From assembly GCA_037576215.1 (NCBI GenBank), contig JBANDB010000001.1, positions 248,001 through 312,000 on the forward strand: DNA of 64,000 nt. Reading direction: 5' to 3'. The stretch comes from Armillaria gallica. Lineage: Eukaryota > Basidiomycota > Agaricomycetes > Agaricales > Physalacriaceae. The notes beneath the pieces are model-generated. The model searched no databases, was not told where the DNA came from, and was given only the letters and a program-made list of their open reading frames with translations. The position numbers were made by a program, and so were the translations under genes. This document shows positions 1 to 11,728 of this stretch, one piece after another (position 1 is the first letter of the stretch; each line of letters starts with the position of its first letter).

Positions 1-321
1 CATGCGTCCTCCACTCTATTCTCTCACTCCGAAGCCCAAAAATTTACTGAGATATACTCTTTGATACATTCTACATACTATAAGAATGAAAAAAACGGCT
101 GTCATCAAGTTCATTTAGCAAAATTAATATTCTGAAAGACAAGTGTATATAAAAGGAGCATTGTTTGTCTTTATTGAATTCTAAGATAAAACTTAAAATG
201 CAGGGTCCAGGTTCAAAATGTAGCACAAAAGAACGAATCCTCGTAAACTCGGACTCGTAACCGGTCGTCGCCAATAGATAGCAAGAAAATTCAAGGTGGA
301 TGCAGTGGCTTTTTGTGGCAG
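1..321. other. Left edge, no complete gene
   Basis: No ORF of interest starts here. The reading frame of the protease gene to the right is open from about 247 but contains no ATG before 385, so its true start must lie in an upstream exon, perhaps outside the window. Possible splice acceptors are the AG ending at 277 and the CAG ending at 321. Confidence 0.4.
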
Positions 322-1572
322 GAGTTCAAAGAGTTAGAGCTTCTGGACCATGACAACATTACAACCCAACAGTACCACGGTTTGATGCCAATCACCGTTA
401 CGGGCGATACCCGATACACGTTAATAGAATCGTTTTGCCACCATGTCGGTCATGAATACATGCCACCAAGATTGGACAGTGTACTAGCGTGGTCCAACAT
501 GGATACCCTCAATTCCGCAGACACCTCCGACTTCGCCTGGACGAAGAAACTTATAACACACTTTCCGATATTGAAGCGCCCGCCGCCAGAACACCCCCCG
601 TCCAAGGTATCGAATTCTCTGGACAAACAGTCGAAGAGAGTGTTCACACCCATGAAGCCAGAGGAGAAGAGGAAGGGAAGGATATCAGATACGTTCGACG
701 TCAAACAGGAGGGCATTCAAAAGCGTGCAAACGACTCTGTGACTCGACGAGACTCTTCGATGCATCTAGTTCCCATAGGTTGCAAATGGTTGAACAACAG
801 CTGCGCATACAATGCTACAATGTTTGTCCTGTTCAACATGTGGAATGCTAATCATGCTGGACTGGCATCTGATGTTGAAGCTATTGGCAATGAGTGGCTG
901 CAGCTGGTAATGAGGTCCTTCCGAACTTTCAAAGATGGTCTATACATGCTGGAAGAGGTCAGGGATCACACAAGAAGGAAGCTCCATAGGGACTTCCCAA
1001 CTGTCTTTGTATATGGCCGCAAAACGAGTGCAGAGGCAGTGATGCTCAAGATGATGACATCCCCTACGGTGTTCGCAAGCATCGCCGTGTGTTGTGATAA
1101 CGGACACAGCGCACCGCTTTCAATGCAGCACTGTTGTGTGACAGAGCCGACCACGACAGGCCGAAAACAATGGACAACGCTGCAACAGTACATAGACATA
1201 ACCAGCACCATGCCGCTCGCTGCGGAAGACTCGGCGTGCCAACAGTGCACATCTGCAGCATACAAGAAATACACCTATGAGATTGCGCCACCAATCCTGG
1301 CCGCTTTGGTAATGTTCTCCCATGTGCCGGTCGATGAACAAATCCAGCTGACCATAAAATCGAACATTGTACACTACAACCTAGCAGGAGTAGTGTATTA
1401 CAGGGACGCACATTACACTGCTAGGTTCGTGGACACAGACGGCCGTGTGTGGTACAACGATGGTCTAACGTTAGAGAGAAGAGCTCAGTTGGAAGGGTTT
1501 ATACATGACGTGGACATGATGAAAGACAGAGCTGGCAAATCCCACAACATACTTATATACAGGCGAACCTAA
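322..1572 (+). CDS. Ubiquitin-specific-protease-like cysteine protease, 5' end unresolved
   Basis: The ORF is open to a TAA after 1569. The N-terminal part is low-complexity and rich in Pro, Lys and Arg. The C-terminal half has the layout of a C19 (USP-type) peptidase: a Cys box NSCAYNA with the catalytic Cys codon at 802-804, a possible zinc ribbon (CCDNGH near 1090, then ACQQC near 1235), and a His box HYTARF with the His codon at 1411-1413, followed by WYNDG. In this family the enzyme removes ubiquitin or a ubiquitin-like protein. The order and spacing fit, but the overall match is distant. No in-frame stop is present. The first in-frame ATG is at 385, too late to be convincing, so an upstream exon is likely. 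A broken inverted copy lies at 3851-4530, which suggests a mobile or duplicated gene. I do not know its substrate. Confidence 0.6.
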   Translation, partial: EFKELELLDHDNITTQQYHGLMPITVTGDTRYTLIESFCHHVGHEYMPPRLDSVLAWSNMDTLNSADTSDFAWTKKLITHFPILKRPPPEHPPSKVSNSLDKQSKRVFTPMKPEEKRKGRISDTFDVKQEGIQKRANDSVTRRDSSMHLVPIGCKWLNNSCAYNATMFVLFNMWNANHAGLASDVEAIGNEWLQLVMRSFRTFKDGLYMLEEVRDHTRRKLHRDFPTVFVYGRKTSAEAVMLKMMTSPTVFASIAVCCDNGHSAPLSMQHCCVTEPTTTGRKQWTTLQQYIDITSTMPLAAEDSACQQCTSAAYKKYTYEIAPPILAALVMFSHVPVDEQIQLTIKSNIVHYNLAGVVYYRDAHYTARFVDTDGRVWYNDGLTLERRAQLEGFIHDVDMMKDRAGKSHNILIYRRT

Positions 1573-1583
1573 ACACAATATAA

Positions 1584-1635
1584 ACATAGGACTCGGTACT
1601 GCCGTGCAGATGTGATGGCCCTCACCCTACTAGTA
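1584..1635 (+). repeat. Inverted repeat arm behind the protease gene (left)
   Basis: About 52 bases just after the protease stop codon, containing ACATAGGACTCGG and, near the end, GATGGCCCTCACC. The reverse complement occurs at 3732-3783, just after the stop of the decayed copy, and a third copy (minus orientation) at 32271-32311. It therefore marks the 3' flank of the duplicated unit. Confidence 0.75.
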
Positions 1636-1639
1636 CTAA

Positions 1640-3500
1640 TCCATACTAGCGGTTTCATCCTGGGACGCAACTGAGACCGGTATCTTGAAAAGAAACCATT
1701 GATAACGTCCAGGGGTTATCCCACTGCTTTGCAGTTTGAAAACAGGTCAAAAAATTTCCCCATTAAGGTGCTCCATGTAAAATATGAACGAGCCTGGATC
1801 AGGATCTTGTTGCGAGGCAACTCTCGTGGAATATGACATGAGGCCTCGGGTTTCTTGGAGTGGTTTGTATGCATGTCTACTCAAGAAGAATATCATACAC
1901 GCGAGGTGCATACCCAAAACACCAACACACCAACCCCAAGACTAGTCGATTACTTTTTGGAAGCATGGAAGGATGATCGCATTGCCGTGGGAGTTAGGGA
2001 GCTTGCTGCAAGCCCCCGGCGCCGTAGGATATAAAAGGCACGCCTGCAGGCAAGAGTCGATATAGCTAACGAAGCGCATAATCTCCATCTTCGCCTTTCC
2101 ATCCCCTCTGGCTGGTGGCATCAGGGGTGTTGAGCAAGTGTATTCGAGGGACCATAGTATCTAGGAACCAGTTTGGCAGTATTGACTATGAGTTTTGTGA
2201 TCGGCGAACAGATTGTGCACTTTCCCCCCCAACATCCAGGCCATTGCGTGTATGCGTTATCATGACACTGTAAGACTGGTCGCACTATGGAGCTCAGGAA
2301 TAGGCTGTATCATTGGCAATGCCCTTTGGGACCCCTCAGCGGTAACAATATGAATGCCATTACATTGTCTATATTGCTCATAAAGTTGTTGGCTTCTTGT
2401 GGAGGGAGAAATAACGCACCATGCTCGCCTCGCATGTTCCAAAGCCACCAGACGACCGGACATGATTGGCATGGCCGAGGACAAAAATATTTTGTCCTAC
2501 GTGTATTGATTGAAAGCTAAGGGAACGTAAATTGGGAACAAGACCATGCAAATGACGGCTATAGGGTAGTACACGGTCAATGGAATTATGATCATTTTGC
2601 CATAGGATGTGACGGAATAGAAGAGGCAGCTAAAACGACAAGGATGAGGGTGGTGTGGCTAGAATTTCGCAGAAGAAAGTGAGTTGTAAGAGAGTGAAGG
2701 AGGCCAAGAGGAGACCAAAGGAGCTGAGTGGTCTTTTGGTAGTTGGAAATTCACCCCACTTGCTGGTGTGTAACGTTTCCCAGCAGTATGTTTATGGTCG
2801 CTAACAAGATCGTTATGAAGACAATCGATCGAAACGTTCTGTGAACTCTCTCCCACCACTGTCCAACAACTTCATCATTGCATAGGCCCGGGTACAGTGA
2901 CCTTGCCATTTGCAGTTTTCCTGGCACTCTCCTCTGATGCACCTGTCTATGATTACAGGTGACACAGCGCGTCAGGGAAATCTCGCAAAAAAGTGACGCC
3001 GTTTCTGAAGGTGCTCCATATACCGGAAGTCGGCGACTTCTTGGTCGTAGTGTCCGTAGGGTTGCTGTACGGCCATCCCAATGGCCCGCTCGGTCAATAT
3101 CATAGGCAAAAAGTGTGTAGGTGTCGGTCGCCAGTGGTAGACAGAGATATCACTGTCCAAACGATGACTAGACACAACGAGGTGCAGCCATGAGACTGAG
3201 AGATTTAAAGAAAGAAGACAATTAGCCTGTCGGCAGTATTGTCGCTGGGACCAATTCTGCATTGGCATCTGGACTACAGCTGTATCCCACGTAGATGTTC
3301 TTCCATAATGACGCCACTGAAAGCGCAATGTTTCCCCACTGAAAGCAGACAAGAGATATGCTGAGTCATCATGAAATCGGGATCGGCTTCCCAGGATGTC
3401 ATGTCTTTGAAGATGAGAGGAATATCGGTGGGGATTCGAGGTAGTTGCAACAACAGAGATATATATTTGACTTGTGTCTCTTGCTTTTCTAGCTTGGACA
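1640..3500 (-). repeat. Dispersed repeat block with an F2-family gene remnant
   Basis: This block is collinear with 36000-37400 and partly with 54725-55070. Shared landmarks include TTTCATCCTG near 1655, GAGGCCTCGGGTTTC near 1840, and a minus-strand stretch at 2660-3350. On the minus strand it encodes pieces also seen in the other blocks, such as LVSDHKHTA, ERVH and MEHLQK. The frames are interrupted, so no complete protein can be drawn. One piece, from about 2760 to 2850, contains a hydrophobic run that could be a membrane helix. It belongs to a family called F2 here; I do not recognise a function. Confidence 0.6.
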
Positions 3501-3731
3501 CAATGCCACGTAGCTGACCGAGCTCTAGCGTGCTAGGTCACATTCTACATCGAGAATGTTCTGAGAGATTTTACCCGCTTCAGCACTGTTAGACGAGATG
3601 TAGGTACAAATATCGTCCCTGGTATGTGGTGCAGGGTTGAGATTGCAGTGTGAATAGAGAGGGGTTGTTCGACTGCTGAGTGATACACTGGCTAATTGGT
3701 CAGTAGACGTATCATGACGAGTTCAGTGACC

Positions 3732-3783
3732 TACTAGTGGGGTGAGGGCCATCGCATTCACATGGCAGGTCCGAGTCCTATGT
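3732..3783 (-). repeat. Inverted repeat arm (right)
   Basis: Reverse-complement partner of 1584-1635. It directly follows the stop codon of the decayed protease copy, as its partner follows the intact ORF, so the two gene copies point towards each other. Confidence 0.75.
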
Positions 3784-3850
3784 ATCTATTTAATATTTAT
3801 AAGTCGGCCCGACGATACATTAAGATGTCAGGCTTTTTCCTGGCACTGTC

Positions 3851-4530
3851 TCATGTCATGTCCACCCCATCGATGTACCAAACGCACCTCCATCTGTAAT
3901 ACACGACACCCACTATTTTGTAATGGACCGCATGTCCATCGACTATGATCTGTATGCCTTCATCGGGAGTGGTAGTCGCATGCACCATGAATACAGTAAA
4001 GATTGGTGGGGCTACATGGTATGTGTATCTCTTGTACGTGTTTAACCCACAGTATTCGCATCCCGAGCCGTCCCCTGCTGGTATTGGCATAGCCGCACAG
4101 ATGTTTATGTACTGCTGCAGGGTGTCTAGAGGGATACGGCGGACAGATGTGGGCTCTATCGCGCAGTAGTGCTGCATGGAGTGCTCAAAGACATGATTTT
4201 CGTCGCAGAATACAGATACAGTTGAGAAAATCTTGGGGCTTCTGGTCCAGCGGGTCATGACAGCTTCACAGTAGTTTAGTTTGACCGTATATGAACACGC
4301 CCGGAACCTCTCTGTGCAGTTTCCTTCTTATGAATTCTCTGACCTCCTCTAATGAATAGGCTCCGTTGTTGAAACTTTGGGACAACTTGGCCATCAGGGG
4401 GAGCCAGTTGTTGCACTTGTCATTAGACGCAACCGAAAATTTGACAGGTCGCATGTTCCACATGTTGTATATTACAAACAATGTTGCGTCATATGCACAG
4501 CTGTTGCTATGTCATCTACAACCCATGGGA
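3851..4530 (-). pseudogene. Decayed second copy of the USP-like protease
   Basis: Read on the minus strand, this repeats the C-terminal half of the protease at 322-1572: NSCAYDA with the Cys codon at 4497-4499, LEEVREFIRRKLHRE, a CxxC pair (CEYC), and a final GVVYYR...WYIDG. Three lesions are visible. A TGA at 4512-4514 stands where the other copy has TGG (Trp), a G-to-A change. A frame break lies near 4265. A deletion of roughly 35 bases between YYR and WYIDG removes the segment with the catalytic His. The copy therefore cannot make an active enzyme. Confidence 0.8.
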
Positions 4531-4585
4531 GATGGCTGTGATGGTGAATATCATGCAGCAGAAACGTCATAGATGGTATGCCACT

Positions 4586-4935
4586 TATCAATTGTGTCTT
4601 GCTTTCTGACAGAAGATATCAACCCAAACGGAGTTCTCGCATGACTTGCTGGCGCAAACATGATCCACACTGAAGATAACATTGTAAAATATTACTGGGG
4701 CACGCTGGACAGCAGAAAGAAAAGGTGAGCATTGATAGGCATCTACATTAGTAAACACACTCACAGACACGTCGCCGACAGGTATATCCATGTGAAGCCG
4801 CAGTCGTTCAGACTAGGGGACGTAGCAGAAGCACAATGCTCGGTGGTATTCATAAGAGCAAAGGAGGCAGTGTCAAAACGAAGCTGATCCTCAGAGCACT
4901 GGCACTGGTGAACTGCAAGCATGCGATGGTAAGCC
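4586..4935 (-). pseudogene. Possible upstream exons of the decayed protease copy or another Cys-rich remnant
   Basis: On the minus strand, codons from about 4920 to 4750 read as an open piece with HQCQCSEDQL and NTTEHCASA, ending at a GTGAGT donor. A second piece near 4690-4600 reads CPSNILQC and QCGSCLRQQ in a frame that does not join cleanly to the first. Both are Cys-rich and could bind zinc. They lie upstream of the decayed protease and may be its N-terminal exons, but the intact copy has nothing similar in the same place. Confidence 0.3.
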
Positions 4936-6502
4936 GTTTATATACACAATGCAAATGGACAACATACTAAACCATGTAACAGAATGTGGACAGAGAACAA
5001 AAGAGAGACACAGAGCGTGAAGGATATGGGCATGGTACGCAGAAGGTAAAGTGGAAGGTCGGATTTGAGTACAGTGATGAAGATGAAGAGGAGCAGCCGA
5101 CGCAGAAATGCTGGAAGGGCAACGAGCAGAAAGCTACAGAAGAAAATGGGGGACTACAGATGGAGGACTGAAGGACATTTGGTGAATATGCGGTTGGGTA
5201 GACAGAAAAAACAAATATACAACATGACAAGTAGGCGAATTAAAAAAAAACAAGAGAGACAAATAATGGGGGTAAAGACAAATGAAAGCAAAGAAAGAAA
5301 AAACATGTGAGATTTGGCACGGACACAGAATAATATTAGCAACCAATGAATACAACAGTGACACTGTGAATGAAGGCTCGGCGATACTATGAGTAACCAC
5401 AAAATAACAGCGACATTTCGTGGAGAGAAACTATGTACATCAATGAAAATAAGGTAAAGACAATAAAAAGTTATTGAGGCGACATGTGGGAGTAGATGTG
5501 GCAAACGAACACGAGAAAGCCAAAATGGGGAACAGAACAAGATACAACAGTTATGCACAAAGAAAGGGAACAAATCGAAGGGAATAAAACCATAGTTCAT
5601 ATAGAAAGGAAACAATCGGAGAAAGCAATCGGAAGAAGGTGGGACTAAATAGAAAAGTTCCCATGGCAAGCTCAGGTGAATAAGTCAGCAAAAGCCGTGA
5701 TGGATTGATTGCCCAAATAGAATTTCCCACGATAAGTTCAGGTTTACATTAGGACCGAAATCCTATATACATAGGACTCAGAACCATTTCTCCATCTCTC
5801 CTGAGTAATACTTGTTGGAGTTTAGGTGGCAGCGACTCGGAAATGGGATGTGGTTGACTCGAAGGGCAGGTATATTCTGTCATAGTGTACGGAGACAGTG
5901 GTGGTTCATAGTCAAGAACACCCGTTAAATCCCTGGTAATAGATTATGCGCTGTACTGGTAAGACAGCTGTAATGTATTAATCCCTTGTACTTACAATTC
6001 GGTGTAATCTATTATTCCTTGCTATTGGAAAGGATTTTTGGCAGAGAAAACCAACCCCAATACCAGGCCAGACAGTGCTCCACATGTTGTCATCACGGCT
6101 GTCGTTGCTTCCTCGACATGCTCGATGCGCTTGGCACCATGGCCTGTGCGCTCCTGCCCTGCTGTCCAATTTTACTCAGATTCTTGATGTGCCGAAGTTT
6201 TTTTGATTTGCTATCAGCTTGGACATGAACTGGTATGAGATCAGTGATTTTATGTTAGTTTGATGAGCGGAAGTTATTTTTGTTTCACGTCTGATGTCAC
6301 TGTCACCGGTTTCCCCCTGCTGTTCTCCCTCCTCCTGGAGACGATCAAGTTCGTATGTTCTCCTTCAGATGTCATTGACTTTTTGTTGCCCAAGCCTCCA
6401 TATGTTTTTTTAATGATGATTTTCCATGGAACCGAAACTCATTCAATGACATGCCATTTCATGTTTTTTTCATGTTTCCTCGCACCATTGATGTATTCCA
6501 AT
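4936..6502. other. Intergenic; purine-rich plus strand, no gene
   Basis: From about 4980 to 5665 the plus strand is strongly biased to A and G, so long T/C-rich ORFs on the minus strand are artefacts. A CATAGGACTCAG motif preceded by TATATA sits at 5762-5785. Short inverted arms AATAGATTA (near 5938 and 6006) could form a hairpin. The transposase ends at 6503. I found no clear terminal inverted repeat for it here. Confidence 0.5.
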
Positions 6503-9500
6503 CTACTGTACAACATCCACCGGTGCGGTATATAAAGGTCTGTCAACGGGTTTGGGGCGCTTTGGACGACCACGTTTGGACACGGGCACAGTACCTGCAG
6601 CTGACCACATCTCTACATCCTTCCACACCTCAATGCAGTGCGATCGCATACGTGCACGCATATCCGCCTGGTGCAGAGCATACGCACGTTCACCCTCAGA
6701 TACATCTTCTCGTGCTGCCCGTAAAAGCCACGTCCGGCCCTCCCACGCAAAGAATGCTTTGACACGCTTCATCTCCTCTAAAACCAAAATCGCCTCCTCT
6801 CTCCAGCGATGCGCTCGAGCCCGGGTCTTGCACCATTCTATCCTTAATGCTGGGACGGGGTCAACACTGATCACAACACCTCAAATATGTACTCACCCTC
6901 TGCTGTCTCCTCCGCATCTGTGTCATGACAGTGAACACGCCATATCCAACTCATAGTTCGCCGTCCTTCTGTCTCCCCCTGTAAGCTCTCGTCGAGAGGA
7001 CGGACATCGGCGGCGTTTAGTACACGTAACTGTCGGTCCCATCCATCCTTTCCCCCATCCAGAGCGGCGGCCAGAGTGACAAGATGTTCCCGAAGCTTGC
7101 GGTATCTATCCGCAGCCTCATCGATGTTATTGATGATGCTCTTGATAGTCGACCTTGCTCGCATGCTCATTAGCTGGCCCGTAATATGTAGATCCTTGAA
7201 CTTGTAGATATGTGACCGATAAATCAATAGCCGTTGCAAGGTTGTGAGGCATTCATACGCCTCGGCTTCACGCAAACGAAATTCGAAATCGGCCAGTTTC
7301 GTATTTGTTCGGATACGATTGAAAGTGTCGCTAGGCAGAAAGAGGGGGATGTTGACCGCTTTGAGAGCCTCTTCGATCGGTTTAGCTCGAGCACGACGAT
7401 TGCGAGGCTTCCAACCCTTCCTTGAATTCCGTGGCTCTTCGTCGACATTTGCCGCTATGCTGGCAGCCTCAGTCGCCACCAGCTGTGCTGCCACCACCTT
7501 TGCTGCTAGCTGTGTCTTATTCCACTTGGTGCGTAGGCTCGCTACCCCTGGCATGTACAGCTGCTGGATCTCAAACCAAACGTCAAGATGCCGGCGCATC
7601 TGATTAATCCCTTCCTGCACCCTCGACCGCTCACGATCCGTCGAATGCATACCCAATGCCATATATGCCAGCCTGAGACGACGTCTAAGTCTCAGAATAA
7701 GCCACCATCTCTCCGAATGTTTTAAGGTTACTCACTGATCATTTTCTAGTTCAACACCCTGGAGAATCATTGCACTCAGGCCTGTCTCATGCTGAATGGC
7801 GAAAATTGCAGCATCCGCATCCTGGGGAGAATCCTGCAACGGCGTTTGTATCGATTCTGATTGCTCCACTGGTTGGGATTCCGCTGCTGTCAGCTTGGCC
7901 ATTTCCGCAGCCTCCTCTTGGGCGAGGGTCAAATGGACCTTGTTCATCGTCAATTCTGAATGCAGCACAAATGAGAAATCGTTATCACCGAAAATGAGGC
8001 GGTACTCACGGGCTACTGTCGTATCAAAAGGATTAACCTTACTAAGCAGATCTTTTTCCCAATCTTCCACCGCTTTTGTCCACTTGATGACCTCTTCTCG
8101 AGGTAGACTTTCAGTAAACTCAGCATAGATGGTGGCATGAAGAGTCCGAGACGGAATTGCTTCCCTGACTGATTTGAGGAGGGTGGAACCTTTACACGAT
8201 ATTAGCATGAAGAATTTGAGTTGGCAAAGGTTGCACTCACTGATCAACGTAGTTTTCCTGTAATTGTAATCACCAATGTGGTCATCTAACGTATCAAGAT
8301 AACCTCCAGGTCCCATGACCTTCAAGCTGGCAGCGAGAGGGTTCAGTCAGCTCCACCCGCGTTCCGGGGCCTCGCCGTCCGTCTCACCGACATACGGTGT
8401 CTTGTAAAACAAATATTTAGTATGACAGCTGGGAATGTGGGCCGGTAGGTGGAACTTGGAGATCAGATAGACGAAGTCCATTGGAGCTTGTTGAGGTCTC
8501 ATGGCTGTGGGATAAATGTCGATGCACTCCCACAACTTCTTCGACCATTGGCAGTTTATGTCGTAGGAGATGACTACTCGCCGCGGTGTTGGATGCTGTA
8601 AACGGCCACAAAAAATGTAATCCATGCGCACTTGCCTAAAACAGCATTAGTATTTGGTGTGATTGAAGTAAATACTAGAAGTCTTACTCCTCGCCATGAT
8701 CCAGTATTGTGACGGCGCTGGGGTTCTTGCAGTTGTGGCGAGCACAATCCACAGTCCCAACACCACTCGTTGCCAATCCTGCACCTTGCTTTGTGGTCGC
8801 CAGTTTAATGGCCTTGTGATCTCGACAGTCGCTGGGATCAAATGGGATCCGTTTGCCATACTCGGCAACGTGTGCACAGAAATCCTCTTGCCGCACAATG
8901 AATGCAGCCCCATTGATTAGACTCGGATCTTGATTCAAATTCGAAACTACGAAACGGACCAGTCAGAAGTTTGTGTCGATGGCGAGATAGAGGGTATACT
9001 TCCATCTGATAGGAGGCTGGTCAGAAATGAGGCAGTCAACAATGTATGGTAACTTACGGCTCGACTGTATCCTTCTCCCAGTCCTCGTCTAAATTGATTC
9101 CTGGCCAGGGGCATGCTGGACACTTCACAGCCAATGAGCCTGCTGGCATGGGCAGTTCTCTGGGGGGAGTATCCTTGAAATCTTGTGGGGACTTGTCAAG
9201 TCGGTGTTTGAGGAGTTTCAAGTGTCGCCATTCTCTGACCATTCGCATAAACACTTGGAAACGGTTCTGGTGTGAAAGTCAGCAAGGCCACGTGGAGATA
9301 AACTGCTATCACTTTACCGGAGGTATTTTTGTCTCTGTATTGTCTGTCAGGCATACCAGCGTGTGGTAAAACTTGTATCCCAATACTTTGGACATGAAGG
9401 ATAGCATGTGGAAGACTTCCAACATACAAAAGGTGGCAACAATTTGCAGGTCAACGACAGTCGAAGGGAATAACTTTGCGTGCAGGAGCTGCCACCATCG

Positions 9501-10353
9501 AGCTCGTCCTTGAGTACAATTGCAGTACTCGACGAAAAGTGTTTGCATCCCTTCGAGATCAAGAACATAGAGCCATCCACGTTGAGGAGTCAGACAGCAT
9601 GAGCCAGGGCCGTGTCCCAGGGGAAAGACCATCCCTAGGTCTGCGAGTGTGGTGCGCCTGAAGAATGTCCCAGTCCACTCCTATGCAAATCAGTCAAAGC
9701 TTGAAGAAGGAGAGGAAGACTCACAAGCATATGATGGAACGGATTGCCATAGTGGCAGAGAATCATGCACTCATTGCAGTACAGATAGTCCTCGGTGCAT
9801 GATGCACACCAATAGAGTGTCGTCGACTCGCCCGAATCGTTGCAGCATGCACAGGCCTTAGTGATGCCCAACGGAGTCTCTCCATGAAACATTTCTTTCA
9901 TAAAATCCCAAATATGGGGTAGCCAATCGCGAAGATGGGGGTTGTCCTAGTATACAGGTACATTAATCAATATCAATCCATACAACGAATAGCTCAGGTG
10001 CCTACCTGATTGACAGCGCCATCCTCGGTTGATCCTTGTGGATCCAATCCATCGGCTGGATCGTCTTCGTCATCGGAGTCACTGTTTTCCTCCTCCAATG
10101 TGGGGCCATCCAGCCAGGAAAGATCTTCGCCATTGCCATAGTTATCTAGGACTGGGTCATGAAGCTCAGTGCGAGTGGAGGGAGGGCTGACAGGGACGTC
10201 GTGGTAAGTTGTCGTCGAAGTAAGACGTGACCGTCCCTGGGATTGGATATTGAAGTCAGTATGTCAATGTTGAGTAGCAGGAGGTGGGTCAAGATCGTCC
10301 TTGTCGAAGTATGCGTCGGCGGAGATCTTTGGTTTTTTGAAGTTGCGTACCAT
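6503..10353 (-). pseudogene. KDZ-superfamily transposase with CxC2 domain, three in-frame stops
   Basis: Nine exons: 10353-10006, 9946-9725, 9680-9318, 9266-9058, 9005-8688, 8635-8241, 8189-7736, 7684-6897 and 6849-6503. They sum to 3444 nt, an exact multiple of three, and every intron is 44-59 nt with GT..AG ends. Domain order: acidic N-terminus; CxC2 zinc cluster (CACC, WCASC, CNEC); GSLAVKCPACPWPG; first catalytic Asp in LAIDTNF; DCARHNC; second Asp in SYDINCQW; catalytic Glu in DGEAPERGW; GDYNYRK; a long C-terminal tail with RRTMSWIW and RIEWCKTRAR. KDZ proteins are DDE transposases of a fungal cut-and-paste DNA element. Three TGA codons interrupt the frame, at 10264-10266, 8963-8965 and 8347-8349. 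The second falls where relatives usually have Arg (NFRL), so CGA to TGA is likely. The length of about 1147 codons is normal for the family. The enzyme is nearly complete but cannot be translated. Confidence 0.88.
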
Positions 10354-10607
10354 CGAGATCAAGCTGGGGCCCCATAGCTGATATTTGTGAGGCTATTTAT
10401 CGAGACCAGCGATCTGATAAATGGAAGCATCAGTGACCTGGCTCCATCAACCTGATGTAATCACTCATGACGCTGCCAAATATGGCCAAAGTATGGGACT
10501 TAGACAAAAATCTTAAATTGTAGACATAGATAGCATAAGACATTTTTATTTTTTAAACTAGTGATTAAACACAGCACGCCCCCAAAATGACGTCTACGAG
10601 TTGATAG

Positions 10608-11600
10608 TCACTTCGCCAACCGTTTCCCATCGTATCCCGTCACCTCCGCCCATGCATCAACATCAATACGTTCCCATTCTGAAGCAGGATCAGCACCAGT
10701 GGCGGAGACAGCATCGCACCAAGCAGGTATCCTGCCCACAGCCTTTTTATGAAGCTCCATGGCTCCCCTCACATCAATCCCTTGCTCTTCGTGTCTATCG
10801 TCGGCACCACCCACATCTGAAGGTACCGTGGTTACATTGGAGGAGCCAGAGGATGACTCCTCGCTTGTGGCCAATGATCCCGAGTGACTCTCGCGCTCAG
10901 CCTCCATAGCTGCGAGGCTATTGAACCGGTCGATCTCCTCCTTGGCGTCATAACCGCCCATACAATCCAAGCGACTCTCGAGACGCTAGCGTTGCCGACA
11001 TGAGAATAGAAACAGGGCATAAGAAAGAGTGGGTGTACCCGATAACAAGCATTATAGCTAGCCATGTATCCCTTCTCCCAAGACGCCGTGAAGCACTGAG
11101 GATATCTCTTAGCCCACATATCCATAAACCACGTCCAAAAATTGTCGGTGTCTTCAATGAGAATGTTCTTGATGTAGATGTCCAGATGCTCATCCAGTGT
11201 TTGCTGCATCTGGGCATCAATGAAGGTTGAGGGTATCCGTTGCTGCAAGAAGAACGGTAAGGGCGCCTAATGTCTTTTGAGTATGGGAGTACGATGTACA
11301 GGCCGAGGACGAAGGCCCCAAACATTAACATTGTTGTTGTCGCCCATGGGACAGAGGGAAATGGAAACACCGAGTTTGCGATGGCTAATACTCAGGCTGG
11401 GGCTGGCGTTCACAGAGGGGTGGTCAGATGAAAGCGACCCCATGGAGGTGCGGAGCAAATGCATACCCAAAACAGTCTGATTACACTCGCCCCATGGCAG
11501 AGAAGCTTGAGAAGGTGGCACGTGTACCTCATAGAGGTGAGGGATGGGGCCATAATACCGAGAATGTGTGAGGACAGTGAGAGATGGAGCCTGTGCGAGA
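10608..11600 (-). CDS. Unknown protein with a Trp-rich segment, 5' end unresolved
   Basis: Exons read in one frame: about 11599-11300 (5' end uncertain), 11242-11039 (204 nt) and 10985-10608 (378 nt), with introns 11243-11299 and 10986-11038, both GT..AG. The first visible exon is open from a stop near 11633 but has no early ATG, so a further exon probably lies upstream of an AG near 11589. The middle exon has a charged helix followed by NFWTWFMDMWAKRYP. The last exon is Ser- and Glu-rich and ends GYDGKRLAK. I do not recognise the family. It lies 255 bases upstream of the transposase start, in the same direction, and shows no internal stop, so it may be cargo of the same element. Confidence 0.55.
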
Positions 11601-11728
11601 TGAGAGAATGGTGATGGTTGGGATTCAGAAGATCACGCAGCTGTTTGTTTTCGGTTTTCCAAAAAAGAAAGATCATGACAAATCGGTCCCCGCAGACTTA
11701 ACACGACGAAAATGTAAATTATAATATA

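Noticed and set aside
5154..5669. 171-codon ORF on the minus strand
   Set aside because: It is the reverse side of the purine-rich tract; composition is Phe/Leu/Ser/Pro-rich and no splice or domain pattern is seen.
8341..8375. Short intron to remove the TGA behind the KDZ Glu motif
   Set aside because: The possible GT..AG pair is only about 33 bases apart, shorter than any other intron here (44-73 nt), and the frame reads through normally apart from the stop.
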